NCBI GenBank assembly: GCA_029876055.1
Contig: CM056875.1
Location: forward strand, 2,294,001 to 2,358,000
Length of the DNA stretch: 64,000 nucleotides
Direction of reading: 5' to 3'
Origin: Madurella fahalii
Lineage: Eukaryota; Ascomycota; Sordariomycetes; Sordariales
In this document: positions 32,701 through 44,502 of the stretch, one piece after another
Layout: each line of letters begins with the position of its first letter
Numbering within the stretch: position 1 is the first letter of the stretch
Position numbers and translations under genes: made by a program
The notes under the pieces: model-generated
What the model was told of the DNA's origin: nothing
The model's database searches: none
What the model saw: the letters and a program-made list of their open reading frames with translations, nothing else

Positions 32701-35700
32701 GGTGCTTTGGCGCCCGGGCTAATTAGCAAAAGAAACCAGCCCCGGCAAGGCATTTTCCGTCCAATTTTTCACATTATTTTTTTTTCGTTTATTTTCTTAT
32801 TTCCCCCTTTTCGTCGCCAACCGATGTAATGCACAGGGCACTCCGTAACTCCAGTTGAGAACGCAAGGATAGAGGGTTCGAGGCCCGCGATGGCCAAACC
32901 GAGGCTGCATCCTGCTTAGCATCCGAAGCTTCTAGCACTGCCAAAATGCTGCGTTTCGACGAAACCTGTCACATCCGCCGCTCCCGGTAGCCATTCCTAC
33001 GGGGCCCGGAAGTCGAGCCGGCGAGGGTCAGAGCACCTGGGCCTGGATCCAGACCCATGTCAACCACGCTCTGGGTGCTCGCCGGAACACGCTCCGCGGC
33101 CGGGTTGGTAATTCCTTCCATGAACGATCTGCGAAGACTCTCCAATGCGCAATTTCTCCCGACCGATCTCGAATCCCGTGACCTAACTCCGGGTCGCGCT
33201 ATCGGCACTTCCAGCATAAAAAAAATCACCGAGGAGGGATACTATTCCCTGTGTAGTTCTTTTGTCCCTTCTCGAACAAATTTTGACATGGGCCCCTGGC
33301 CCCTCATCAAACCAACCTCCCGGGTAACCACTCCCTTCCAGGAAAAAGAAAACACCCCCGAATCTCGGGCACAGGAAAGTGTTCCCCGAGAAGAGCGTCG
33401 GTCTCTCTGGGTCGGAACGGCGTGGGGGTGGGGGACAGGCCAACATGGGCAAAACAAGCCAACCGCCGCCCCCGTTATCCCAATCCGAAAGTTGGGGACT
33501 TTGTGCGACCCAGAACCCAGAAACCCCCCACAACACATCCTTTCGGCGCGGAGATGGCCTTCCCCCTCGGGTGTTCGGTGTGGTTGCGTTCGCGCTATTC
33601 TTGGACGAAGGGTGTTCCGTTTTCGCTCGCTTCAAGCGCCAGAGCTGAGTGTGCCGTCGGCGATATTGCCGCGACATCACTTTTTGCGATATATTTAAAC
33701 GTGGAGGCGGCCTTTTCCCGCGATGTGATCACCATGGGGGTTGCTATTGCTAACTTGGTCACTCTAGGCCTCACCAGATGCCCACGTGGGGCATGTGACT
33801 CGGTATCTGTTCATTTGGTGGCATCAGGTGTTCGGGGATTGTATGGAATCTCGGGCTCCAAGGGCGGCTCGGTGAGACGAGACGACCTCCTATTCATCTA
33901 CGGGCTCATGCGGACCGAAGGGGGACACGTCAAAAACTTGTTTGCTCAACTGGTTGTCTCAGTGGTCAAACTCCGTGCCGACGTCTTTTGAATTTGAGTG
34001 CGAGTGAAAGCCCTCCTTCCTTCCATAGGCGAAAACCAGGCCGTTGTGCTTTCTCCCAATTATCTTATCGTATTGCAACGTTGCAGGATGATTGGGGATG
34101 ATTGGGGATGGTGCTGGCGAGGGTCGAGCGAATGAGGAAGCTGACGTGCTCTGACGTGCTTCGCCAAGGCCTTCCAGTTTCGCACGCTGCTCCCCGGCAA
34201 CGACGCAGCAGCCACTCCGGCTTTCGGCAACACAGATTAATAACAGTTCGGGTCATCCGGATCCCAGCCGGACCCCGGGCTTCTCCGGGCCGTCGGCTAG
34301 ATCCACTTCTTACCGGGCTCTTATCAGGGTCGGTGCAGAAGGACCAGGCGTGGCTTGCCTGCGGCCCGCATCGCTTCATCTTGCTCACGGTTCAGTGTTC
34401 ACCACTTGAGAATCTCATATTCGAGATTCGGGCTCCTATCATACTCCGGTCCCTGCTGTCCCCGATTTCCGGCACTTCTCGTCGCCGTTTCCGGAGCTTT
34501 ATCACTGCATAGCACCGTCTAACTGCCGACGCCTATGCTATCAGCCAAAGGCTCCTCCTTCCCCCTATGGCATCGGATACGGGGGGTTGTGTCATCGGGA
34601 TGGCAGCGCATAATCGTGCTCATTCTGAGGCCGTGAAGCAGGTGCTTAGTGGCGGAGCTACAGCCCGTCTTATTAAAGAAAATAAGATAAAAAAAGACGA
34701 CGCACACAGCATTCCACTGGTTTTGCTGATGTGACGAGCCAGGGTCCTCTTATGCCCTTCAAAATGATGCATCGCCTTCCAATTCCGCAATGGCGAGGGA
34801 CATGGTATTCACGCAGTGCCATATCGGCTCAAGCGATTACCTCGGATCATCGACAGATGGGATGGATTGGTAGGTAAGTATAGTCTACATCCGCTGTATT
34901 ATAACACTCAGGTGCGGGGGTTCAGTGGAGCGAACTCCCCGATGCGGACTGATACGCCCTTGGATCCGACTCCCAGCTCCAATCATGAGCTATTCGAGAC
35001 CCGGATCTCATCACACTGCTCCTTCAAACCTGCAGTCACGACGGGAAAGATGCAAGTGCTCACAGAAACCCCCTTCACCCGCTACGTTACATGATATTCA
35101 AGTTTGAGCGATTGCCCCTCTTTCCACTCCCACTCCCTGCCTCGCGCATCACTAAGCCACAGGCAACGGGCGGTTAACTCACCCTGAAACCACCGCGACC
35201 ACCCAACACATCACGGTGGAGGTGGCGACCGCCGCCTAAGGAGAGACAGGAGGCAGGCCACATCGCGAAGCTATCACGTTCTGTCACCTCACCTCTCAAT
35301 CGCGGAAGCAGCGACTTTAAGAGGTCCAGGACAAAGAACAAGGATCTCGGAATAAAGAAAAACGTCCAATATCACACAAGAACACACAGTTTACGAGCGT
35401 GATGGGTCACGGGTTTGGGCCAATGAGGAGCGGTTGATGCTCCAGACAATGCGAATCGCTCTGACTGACTTGCCCGTCGCGTCTGCCCACTTACACGGCA
35501 CATCACACGGTAAAAGCAGGCCGGCGAGCTTGGGGCTTGGCAGGCTTGTGATTGCCGCTGTTCGCGCCGCAGGGCGAAAGAAATCACTCCCCCTCCACCC
35601 CGATTCCACCCCACTTTCCCCGACAAGCATCGGAGGGGGTGAAGAAAAAGATTGCCAAGCTAAGGTAGCTTCTTTTTCCTGCAAGGCGCCATCGGGCTCG

Positions 35701-37826
35701 ACCTTCGGGATATTTGTGACTTGAATCTTGCAGGCGTCTCGCTGTGGATTTTTCAGGCGGGCGGCGAGCTGCGGGCGGCGGCCTGCGGGCGGCGGACGCG
35801 GCGGCTGCTGTCGTGAGAGCCTAAAGGGTAGTCTGCAGGGCCACATCACTAAACTGGACTGGACAACGCACGGGGGACGCATCGGAGGTTTATTCGTCAA
35901 TGCCCAACCAAGTGGGCTTTAGGGCGGGTTGTGAGGCTGATGCGGGGGAGAGTCGATCACGCCCCATGTACAGTACCGGCTTCCGACCGCTGGGCGGGTA
36001 TAATCTGCACACGCGGGTGTTGGCCAACTCGCTGTCCTGCTGATGATCAATATGCGTGATGTGCATTTTGTTATCTCGGGGAATGCATGCCTGCCCTACT
36101 TGGCTGGCCGGTCCGTATGGTCGTCGTGGGCGTTGGGGGTCAACGTAGGGCAGCCGGTGGTTCTGCCGTGTGTCAAAAGTATTCTTTCGGGCGGCGCTTG
36201 ATGGAGCACGATGTATCACGGCCGGAATAGCCGCAGAAGCGGTTCCTTGTAGATCCCGACTCTGGCCTCCGTTATCTGTTCCGTTATGTGATCACGCGAG
36301 CTGGAAGTCGGATATAGCATGGATGTGCAAAGAGTGGTTAATGGCTGCGAGACCACGAAAATCAACGGGATATTGTTCTCTTGCTTGGATCTTGGTCAAA
36401 GCGGCACATATCGTAGGCATTTTAGGTTAGGTGCCGATCGCTGTGCCAGTACCAACAGTCTTGCTTGGTTGTATAGACCTTTGGCCGGCCTTGATTCCAG
36501 GACATGTAGTAAAGCTAAAGCCTCCTATGCAACCACAAAGCATCTAAGCGTGAGAAGCCGATGGCGGGCTAGAAAAGGAGAATCTCCAATGGATACTCTT
36601 TATGAGATTATCCGAAGTTACAGTAATGGCGGTTCCAGCATGTGAAGTCCCAACTTGATCATGCTTATATCACAAGACACACACATATATTACAAGTCGT
36701 GTTTGGATACTGCCTCCTTCGTCACAGTCAATATGGACAATGTGTGTGGCGCTGAAGTGATTTCGCATGAGGTCAAACAAAGATCTGATTGAATATTTCA
36801 CGGGCAATCCGGGTCTTTATAGGATTTGTAACAGTACATATTGCTTTGCTGAGTGTTTCAAAATACTTTGGCAGCGCCCTTGATACGGAATAGGAGCAAG
36901 AGGCGTCTCAACGCCCTACCACTACCGACTCATATCTAGTGTGCATGGGGAGGAATGAACAAAGTGTCGACATTTAGTTGTAGAACGGGTATACGCTTGC
37001 CCAACCATCTGCGGAGTGTTGTTCCGTAAGAAGCAAACGACGAAACTGTATGTGGGAACGAGGCAGAGCTTCCCTTTTCAAACTGTAGGCAACCGTCTCG
37101 TAGGACTCTGGCCCTTCGAGACTAGATTTACTACCATGTAGCATTAACCCCGTCCTTGGTTTTCGTAAATAACTACGGTGAAGATAAAGAAGAGAAAGTA
37201 AACATAACAATAGACATGGCCATGCCCACAAGGAGGTTGTTTACAATCTACCAGGGCAAGCTCACACAATAAATCATCTGGATTTTAAGCAAGACAGGAA
37301 GGTGTAGGATCCCAACTTCCCATGGCCTTTGCTGGAGACGGGAAATTATACGTGTATAGTGCCCTCTATCTAGCACATTCAGTGACACTTACTCCTGTAC
37401 GTCATTCACTTTGTTGAGGATTATCAACAATAGTCGATTTCGTTAAACCCCAGATTCGAGACATGTTGAAATGGATGCTTTTGCCGTTTTTCAGTTGTAG
37501 TAGACCACTATAAGCAATCATGAGTTTGCCTACGAGGCGCACTGAGGCCCAGAAGAACTGTGGTGGGCCCATCAAATGCCATGCGGCAACTACCATGGAC
37601 AAGCCCGTCACTTATGAGCATGGGACAGGTGGTGATAACCGAATGCCACAGACCACCCGGTAATATCTAAAAGGTTCTGGAAGATCACCGTACAATGTTC
37701 TACTGGCCAAACCCATGTGTGCGCCGTCATCAAGCGTATATGAACACGCAATGCCCGGGTAGCAGTAAACCGAAACGCCGCGAACGCCCCAATTCCCAGT
37801 CCGATCCTGACGAAGCATCCCACTCT
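29771..37826. other. Gene-poor 8 kb tract
   Basis: The stretch between the Ser-rich gene start and the VPS24 stop. It contains the promoter of the Ser-rich gene at the left end, C and G homopolymers near 30525-30531 and 30744-30755, and lower-GC sequence at about 36.2-37.6 kb. Overlapping frames at 33057-33991 on both strands were examined and judged non-coding. Small direct duplications (GATGATTGGG near 34087-34107, CTGACGTGCT near 34141-34160) are present. No transposon protein or RNA gene was recognised. Confidence 0.55.
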
Positions 37827-38594
37827 TCAACTTCTCAGCGCTTCCAGCCTATTCCGCATCTGATCCATCATGGCCTCGGTATCCTCCTCATCCTCCTCCT
37901 CCAACTGCTGTTGCTGCTGTGCCGGCACCTGCTGCTGCGGTTGAGGCACGTTCGGCAGCGGACCGGCCTTCTCCATCCTATCCTTGAGGATCTCGCCCAG
38001 CACCTTGTCCACCTCACCTTCGGCCTCCTCCTCCTCATCCTCCAGCACATCCGTCTCGGGCAGCATCTCCTGGGTCATCTCCTCGATGATGCCGGCCTTC
38101 ATCAGCTCCACGCTCAGCTCGCGCATCGTCTGCGCCAGCGCGGGCAGGCGGATCAGCGAGTTCACGTCCTTCATGATGCCCACACTGGCCTTGATGCTCC
38201 CCTCGATCTTGCGCATGGCAAACGCCTCGCTGATCTGCATCTGCACGCTGGCCAGCTGGGCCTTGGAGGTCACGAGGCGGGCGCTCGTCTTGCGGTGGCT
38301 TATGAGCTCGCGGGCGAAGTCCCGGATCTCCCTCTCGGCTTGCTTCTGGCGTGAAGGGTCGCCGCGCTGAGCGCGCTTGCTGGCGGCCAAGATGATATTC
38401 TTGGTCTTGGTCTCGACGGCCTTGACGTTAGCGATGTCGCGGTCGAGCTTGCGCATCTCAGAGCGGAGGAGCGCGTTGCATTTCCGGAACTGGATGGGTT
38501 TGGGTTAGACGGCTCTGCTGGTTTAGCGGACGAGTTCGTGACGCACTTGAGCCTGCGGATCTGGCTTCCCGAACATTGCTTTGAGCGTCTCCAT
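37827..38594 (-). CDS. VPS24: ESCRT-III subunit Vps24 (CHMP3)
   Basis: Exons 38594-38547 (16 codons) and 38489-37827; intron 57 nt; 711 nt, 236 residues. The Snf7-family core is clear: METLKAMFGKPDPQAQ|FRKCNALLRSEMRK joins basic helix 1 across the splice. Then follow QLASVQMQISEAFAMRKIEG and NSLIRLPALAQTMRELSVEL. The tail is acidic with a short Gln-rich linker and ends EAMMDQMRNRLEALRS, a match to the MIM1 motif that binds the Vps4 MIT domain. Vps24 caps and remodels Snf7 filaments on endosomes for multivesicular body sorting. Length is typical of filamentous-fungal Vps24. Vps2 is the nearest alternative, but the N-terminus favours Vps24. Upstream is a divergent region shared with SBA1. Confidence 0.88.
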
Positions 38595-39700
38595 GGTTGG
38601 CTATTGTGGCCGCTGCGGAAACCAAGGTTGGGCGGCCGATTTTGACAATCAACGCTGGAGTACAACTGTAGGGTATCGTCGTCGGAAAGGCTGCTGCTGT
38701 ATTGGGTTGTCCTTTGATGCGGACGTTACCTCGCTGGGGACGAATTCAAGGATGGGTTTTGGTTGGCTCTTGGCCAGGACAAGCGATTGATGAGCCTCAT
38801 CAGTCGTCCCTGGTTGTTCGCCTGGGAAAGCTGAATCAGGGGACTTTGGGTGGCCGAATCAACCCCACCAGACCGCTGAGAGCCCCGCAGCGGCAGCCAC
38901 TAAACGAACCCCGCTATGGGCCGTGTAAGAGGACTGGACGTAACCTGGGAAGATGACTGCAGAGATGTCTCTCCCTCATTGTATCGTAACGCAAAACTGG
39001 TCTTGCCTTTCCTGATATGTTTAGAGATCTGAGATAAACCAACAAAGCAGGCCAGATCACGACGGGAGTCTCAATTCCCTACCCGAGACCGTGATGCTCC
39101 AGCCCCTCACGATTCCAGGGGGGTTGGGACACAACCAGGGCCCTTGAAAGGACACTGAAAGTACATACGCAAGGGAACTTTGCCTGCCTGAAGGGCATCC
39201 AGGAGCTTGCAGAAATGCCTGCCAGGGGATAAACAGCACATGGAACAGATCAAGAAGTTCACGGAACGTCATCCAGCTTCAAGAAAGCTTGACCTTGGCC
39301 CCGTTCTCCACATTCCCCAGCTGGAAGGGGTTGGCAGCTCAGCCCTGCAGCGATGGCCCGTGCAAGTTGAATCTTTGGGCTTCTGACGAATTCCACCGTC
39401 ACCCTGGCGCGGCAAGGCGGTGCAAAGCACTGCAGCCTCACAAACACCCCACTTCGCAATCTTCGTCTTCCTTCACAGGCGCTTCCCAATTGTCAGCTTC
39501 TTCTATTCGCAGTAGAAACCTCGGCCACGATCAACCGATCATCAACTCACCCACTTTGCGGAGCTACAATTCTTTGCACCTTCCCCCGCTTCCGACTACT
39601 ACAACGTTAGTTCTAAGCGCCTCAGGGAGCTACCCCTCCTCCCCCGCCAACACCACATCACGAACAACCAGCTCACCTTCCAGCCATCCAACAGGACACA
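38595..39700. promoter_or_regulatory. Divergent region VPS24 / SBA1
   Basis: 1.1 kb between the two start codons. It includes CT-rich leader sequence just before SBA1 (about 39560-39700). No further gene is supported. Confidence 0.5.
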
Positions 39701-40837
39701 ATGGCCAGCGATATGGTGACACCCGAGGGTAAGTTGTTTGCGAGATCCTTCCCGTCGCCATCTCTGTCTTGTGTCGAAGCTGGTGATAAGTGTACTTGCC
39801 GGAACCGCAGCACTGTGACGCCCCAAGGTCCCGGCCCTTGGCCTCCCCCAGCATACCCATCTTTGTCCGCCTTGGGTTTTCCAACTGGGAGGGCGGCAAC
39901 GGTGACCAACAGTGATCAACACCAATATTTCCTCACACGGAATCACTAACCATTATCCTCTCCAACCCACAGTCCGCTGGGCGCAACGCTCGTCTCAGAC
40001 CGACCCCGAGAAGAACTTCATCTACCTCACCATCAGCGTACCCGATGTTCCCGCCTCGAACCTCAAGCTGGACCTGAAGCCCACGGGCCTCACATTCACG
40101 GGCCACTCGGACACCCTTAAGAAGACGTACCACCTCGAGCTCGAGTTCTACGCCGAGATTGACACGGCCGAGAGCAAGGTGCACCATACGGCGCGCGACG
40201 TCGAGATGAAGCTGCGCAAGAAGGAGCTCAACGAGGCCTACTGGCCCCGCCTGCTGAAGGAATCCAAGAAGATGCACTTCCTCAAGACCGACTTTGACAA
40301 GTGGGTTGACGAGGACGAGCAGAACGAGGCGGCCGATGATGACTTCTCCAACTTTGGTGGTGGCATGGGTGAGTAGCATCGATTCCCCCACCCCGCAACA
40401 GGCCCAAGAAGGAGTGCACCAAGCAGCCTTGTCCTCTTGTATCCTCTATTGATGTCATATCCTCGGCTAAAACATGACGTACCTGTAGAAGGAATGCCGG
40501 GCATGGGTACGTACACGACGGCCCGAGATGTAACATCCACGTGAGGCTCTATGAAGGAGTTGGAAGAGCCGCGATCCCATGGGGCATGGCGAACTCCTTG
40601 CATTCGCTTGGGACGGGATTTCTAGCGGTATGCAGGTTGCTAACTCATCTCGCAGGCGGCGGCGATTTTGGCGGCATTGACTTCTCCAAGCTGGGCGGTG
40701 GCGCCGGCATGCCCACGGGTGACGAGGAAGACGATTCAGACGACGACATGCCACCCCTTGAAGGCGAGGAAGAGGAGGAGAAGAAGACTGAGATAGCCGA
40801 GGATGCTAAGGACGCCAAGGAGGTCGTGAGTTCGTGA
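39701..40837 (+). CDS. SBA1: Hsp90 co-chaperone p23 (Sba1/Wos2)
   Basis: Four exons: 39701-39728, 39973-40368, 40489-40506, 40656-40837; introns 244, 120 and 149 nt; 624 nt, 207 residues. The CS/p23 domain fills exon 2: VRWAQRSSQTDPEKNFIYLT at the start, LKLDLKPTGLTFTGHS, and the p23 signature YWPRLLKESKKMHFLKTDF. After the domain comes a Gly/Met-rich linker encoded partly by the 18-nt exon 3 (EGMPGM), then GGDFGGIDFSKLGGGAGMP and a long acidic tail. p23 stabilises ATP-bound closed Hsp90 and slows its ATPase. Every intron falls in phase 1, so skipping the 18-nt exon would keep frame and drop six residues. Branch-point CTAAC and CAG/TAG acceptors support each splice. Confidence 0.9.
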
Positions 40838-41580
40838 CGGATGCCATCCGCTCTTGAAGCTGCCTGCTAGTATCCATTATCCAATCTCTGGAAACCCAGG
40901 CTCCTAAATTTTGGCAGAGGATGGGGAAGCTATGAAGCAATGAATAAAGGTTACTTGAAAAGGATTTGAGCGGCCACGCAAAACTGCGGCTTAGGAGTAT
41001 GAGTAGTCGGCGGAGCAATTCCAAATTATCCACTTTTGGCAAATGAGGGTATCTCTTTACCTTGGGGTTTTTGTGTTCTTCTCCCTTTGGTTTGGCCCCA
41101 AGGACGTATTTGTTGGTGGATTGATTATCAATTACCCGTCCACAATGACTACACTGCTCTCTCGAAGGTGGTTTATCGCTTTGCGGAAACTGGGTTGTTT
41201 GCCCCGGTAAGCTCCAATGTGTGGCATGGGGTGGTGGCTGTGTGTTGTAGAACCCATACGGCTGGAACACTAACTCGAAGGAATACGGACGGGTACGCCA
41301 AAACCCCTTTCGGTGTGGCGCCCTCCTCTTGAATAAGAAAGAATAGACAACGAGCCACATGACTGCTTACCTCCCTCGGGCTTAGCTGAACGTCAAATAT
41401 AGCCCCAGCAACAAGCGAGAATGGACTTGGCCTGCTTGCTTCACAATTGCTCCTGGAACTGACCAACACACCTACCTATCTATCGGCCACTTGTGAACCG
41501 ACGCCCTCGAAAACTCGCAATAGTCCAAACCCGGCTTTCTCGTGCCCAGACAACGTTCACTCGAAACCCTAACTCAAGCC
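40838..41580. other. Intergenic, SBA1 3' region
   Basis: 0.74 kb between SBA1 and the next short plus-strand gene. Nothing beyond presumed UTR and promoter was recognised. Confidence 0.5.
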
Positions 41581-41835
41581 ATGCATCTCTCCGAATCCAC
41601 CGCCCAAGGCATCACTACGATCACCACCACCACCTCCGCCACTAACAGCGCTCCCAACAAACCAACCAGAGCAGTCATCCCACCTCCATACACAGCAGAA
41701 GAGGCAGCCTCCTTCGCCCGCCAAGGCGCGAGCATCATCGCCCTCCCGCCCGGCGAAGTCGGCAGCGTTGCCTGGAACGACTTGCTCAAGGAAGTTGGGG
41801 AGAAGCGGACCACCGAGGCTGGGGCGGGGACATAG
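41581..41835 (+). CDS. Short protein of unknown function, possible in-frame readthrough tail
   Basis: The preferred start ATG at 41581 gives 84 residues; a frame-internal ATG at 41542 would add 13. After a Thr/Ser-rich N-terminus, the centre is compact and protein-like: PPPYTAEEAASFARQGASII followed by ALPPGEVGSVAWNDLLKEVG. Composition and GC-rich third positions suggest real coding sequence, but no known family is recognised. The frame ends at TAG 41833. It then continues in the same phase without a stop for 38 codons, to TAG 41950, with a tail-like RKRRAEDNQSSSGTSS stretch and eight Gly. A base error, a readthrough tail or chance are all possible. The minus-strand frame over the same bases is its mirror. 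Confidence 0.45.
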   Translation: MHLSESTAQGITTITTTTSATNSAPNKPTRAVIPPPYTAEEAASFARQGASIIALPPGEVGSVAWNDLLKEVGEKRTTEAGAGT

Positions 41836-42771
41836 AGGAAGAGGCGAGCTGAAGACAACCAGAGCAGTAGCGGCACTAGCAGCAACAGCAGTGGCGGCGG
41901 AGGCGGTGGTGGTGGTAACCCCAGTGACAGCAACACTGTTGATGTCGTTTAGGAGGTGTGAGAGGAGGGAGAGGGATTTGGCTCCCGGAAGAGGTACTCA
42001 CCCAGTGGCTTACGGCGTCAACACCATCATGACGGTCGCCGACCACAGCTATTCCCAAATAGTATAATCAAGGATGGGGACGGGAATGATAGTTCGGTCG
42101 ATCGCTGGGGAGGTAGCAGCGTTGGAAGGCAGGGAACGGAAGGGGTAGGGGTCTTGTTTGGTTAATGGATGGAGGCAGTGGTAATAACTCCATGACAATG
42201 ATCAGGATGGAATGGGGTTAGGCGTTGAGTCCGGGTGTTGTGCCAATCGGGGAGGGACGGTCGGTAGGCTGGGTTAAGATCAAAGGAGAGAGGGTTGTAT
42301 AGTTAGTTGTTTGTTTGCATGTCTTGTAGCTCATTGTCGCTTACGACCTGAAGATAGAAGTGTGAAGAGAACTACACAGCTTACCGTGCGCAAGACAAGC
42401 TTGGAAAGACTTCACCCATGGGGGGGTTTGGCGCTTTAACCACGTTAACACATACGAGAACACTTGCTTCTCTTAAACCCCGAACCGATTCGAGTTGATC
42501 TTTTACAGTTGTCCGATTCTACACGCTTCACGAAACTCCAATTTGTATGGGGACAATACCAATATCGCTAAAGCCCCTTGAATTATACAGTTACCCCGAC
42601 AAGCTACGGAGATGGTGCCAATCTGTGCCTAAGTGATGCAAAGCGCTGCAAAATCAAAGCTGAACCCAAACCCAGACCCCGCCCAAGCCGAACCGAGACT
42701 CGTTACATCAACATGCCCGTATGACTAACCCTCAACGCTCCCATGGTTCCTGCCGCTGCACGGTCAGACGT
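41836..42771. other. Intergenic, convergent 3' ends
   Basis: 0.94 kb between the short plus-strand gene and the YRA1 stop. Apart from the possible tail codons to 41952, nothing coding is supported. Confidence 0.5.
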
Positions 42772-44502
42772 CTAGAGGACATCCTCCTCCATGGGGGCAT
42801 CGCCGCCACCAGTAGCCGCCGGGGCAGCGGCGTTGGCGTTCTCCGGGTTTCCATTGTCAAAGTAATCGGCCATCTCCGAATCCAGCTCCTCCGCGGTTTT
42901 CTTAACCGGGCGGTTGCTGCGGCCGCGCCGGGGCGCCTTCTTGGCGGCCTTACCGGCCGCAGCGCCACCCTTGGTGCCGTTGGCATCCTTCTTCACCGTA
43001 GCAGCAGACTTAGGTTGAGCCTTGGGCTGCGCGATCCTTTGAGCCAGCGTCTTGGGTTGGGGGATGAGGTCGGCAGAGGCAACCACAACCTCGACCTAAT
43101 CAGAGTTTAGTGGCTGAGACGACATGCATAAAGGTACCTGGGGAAAAAAACCCACCTTGACGGGCTTGTTGTCGATGAGTAGACCGTTCAGGGTCGAAAA
43201 AGCCTTGCTGGCGCCGTCCGCTTGGTGGAACGTGACATGGGCGATGCCACGGCTGACACCACCCGGTCCATAGGAGATCTCAACTTTCTTGACCTGGCCG
43301 ACTGACTGTTGGAAATATTCCTATCGAGGGGAGTTGGTGGTTAGCGTCATAAATGATTCCGAGTTTGAGCGTCCGCATCCCGGGCAGTCGGCAGCCAAAT
43401 CCACGAAAGCAACCGTGTAGTGTAGGTGTCCCGTGGTAAATAACCAAGAAGCAGCGAGCAGAGCAGTGAGCATAGTCCTCCGAGTAGCGCCACCGGCGAC
43501 TGGCGGGTGAGCCACGTCCAACATGCACTGAAACCGTTCGACCCGAATCCGTGCTCCAAGCACGGAGCCCTGTTGATAGGCGCCAGCGTGTGCAACGTGA
43601 CCTAACGATGCTGATTCCAATCCAACCCGGACATGGTGCCCCGTTCTCGGGACGCAAAGTGCAAGATACTGTTCGCGCTGAAATACCCAGCGGTGACCGC
43701 AACAAGCCTCGCCCCGCTACGACCGCCATAAACTGGGGGAAAGGAGAGCGGCGTCATTTGCTCACTGCTTAGCTCGCTGAGGCGCAAAATCATCAACCTG
43801 GTAGCCAGCCAGGCGAGATAGTGCAAGAGCACCCAGCTAGGCGTTCGCTGTCAGATATCTAGCCGTCGCCCGTTTGATGTCTACGCCAGGTCCCCGATCG
43901 TGGGCGCTTGCCAGGCGGCCCTTATGGGGGAAATGTGCGGTTAGACGCGGACTTGCTCGACTTCTGGGCACTTAGGAGTGCGAGATAGCGCAATGGGTTG
44001 TACCCGACATGCGCACCATGAAGGAGCTTTGGCATCATGACAGTCGCTTCAGACGCTGAGGCACAGGGGTGATCACCCTTATTGTCCACCGAGGACAAGA
44101 AGCCGGTAGGATACGCCGCGAAAGAGAGGGTGTCGACGAAAGTCCGAAGGCATGACGGCCTCATCGGTAATAACATACCTTGATCTGGCCTTCGGAAACA
44201 TCCTTGGGCTGCCACGGCGTTAGTGAACGAACTTGCAACATCCGAAAATAGACGGCGCGGGCGCGACTTACCAGGTTGCTGACCATGATCTTGCTCTCGC
44301 CGGTCAGGCCAGCGCCTTTGGCGGGCGTGGGCTTGGCTGCGTTGCGCGCAGGCTTCGTGTTCTTCTGGATGCCGCCGGCCGGAGCAGCGGGAGCAGGGCG
44401 GCTGGCGCCGGACGCGCGGCGCTGAGAGCGGCGGCGGCCCTGGTTGTTGCGCCGTTGGCTGGAGAGGATCTCATCAAGAGACTGGTCAAGCTTGCCGGAC
44501 AT
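42772..44502 (-). CDS. YRA1: mRNA export adaptor Yra1/ALYREF (REF family)
   Basis: Four exons: 44502-44272, 44208-44179, 43320-43156, 43095-42772; introns 63, 858 and 60 nt; 750 nt, 249 residues. The N-terminal UAP56-binding box is MSGKLDQSLDEILSSQRR, followed by an Arg/Ala-rich RNA-binding segment. The RRM spans about residues 70-138: SKIMVSNL|PKDVSEGQIK|EYFQQSVGQVKKVEI, then GIAHVTFHQADGASKAF. The C-terminal box is AEELDSEMADYFDNG, the second conserved UAP56 site. Yra1 links the spliceosome/TREX helicase Sub2 to the export receptor Mex67. Intron 2 is about ten times longer than most introns here and splits the RRM after codon 87, with a GTATGT donor and a GCTAAC branch point about 25 nt from its TAG acceptor. 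Confidence 0.92.
43321..44178 (-). other. Long 858-nt intron of YRA1
   Basis: Donor GTATGT, acceptor GATAG, branch candidate GACGCTAAC. Frames inside it are short and unlike proteins. I found no snoRNA box pair. Apart from its length it looks like ordinary intron sequence. Confidence 0.8.

Noticed and set aside
32874..32895. GGGTTCGAGGCCC, resembling a tRNA B box
   Set aside because: No A box, no acceptor-stem pairing and no anticodon arm at the right spacing.
33057..33991. Overlapping frames of 213 and 189 codons on the plus strand and 165 on the minus strand
   Set aside because: Several long frames overlap in one GC-rich patch; none has domain-like sequence or splice support, so they look like chance.
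43350..44160. Possible snoRNA inside the long YRA1 intron (a TTGATGA string near 43790)
   Set aside because: No matching D box or flanking terminal stem was found at a suitable distance.
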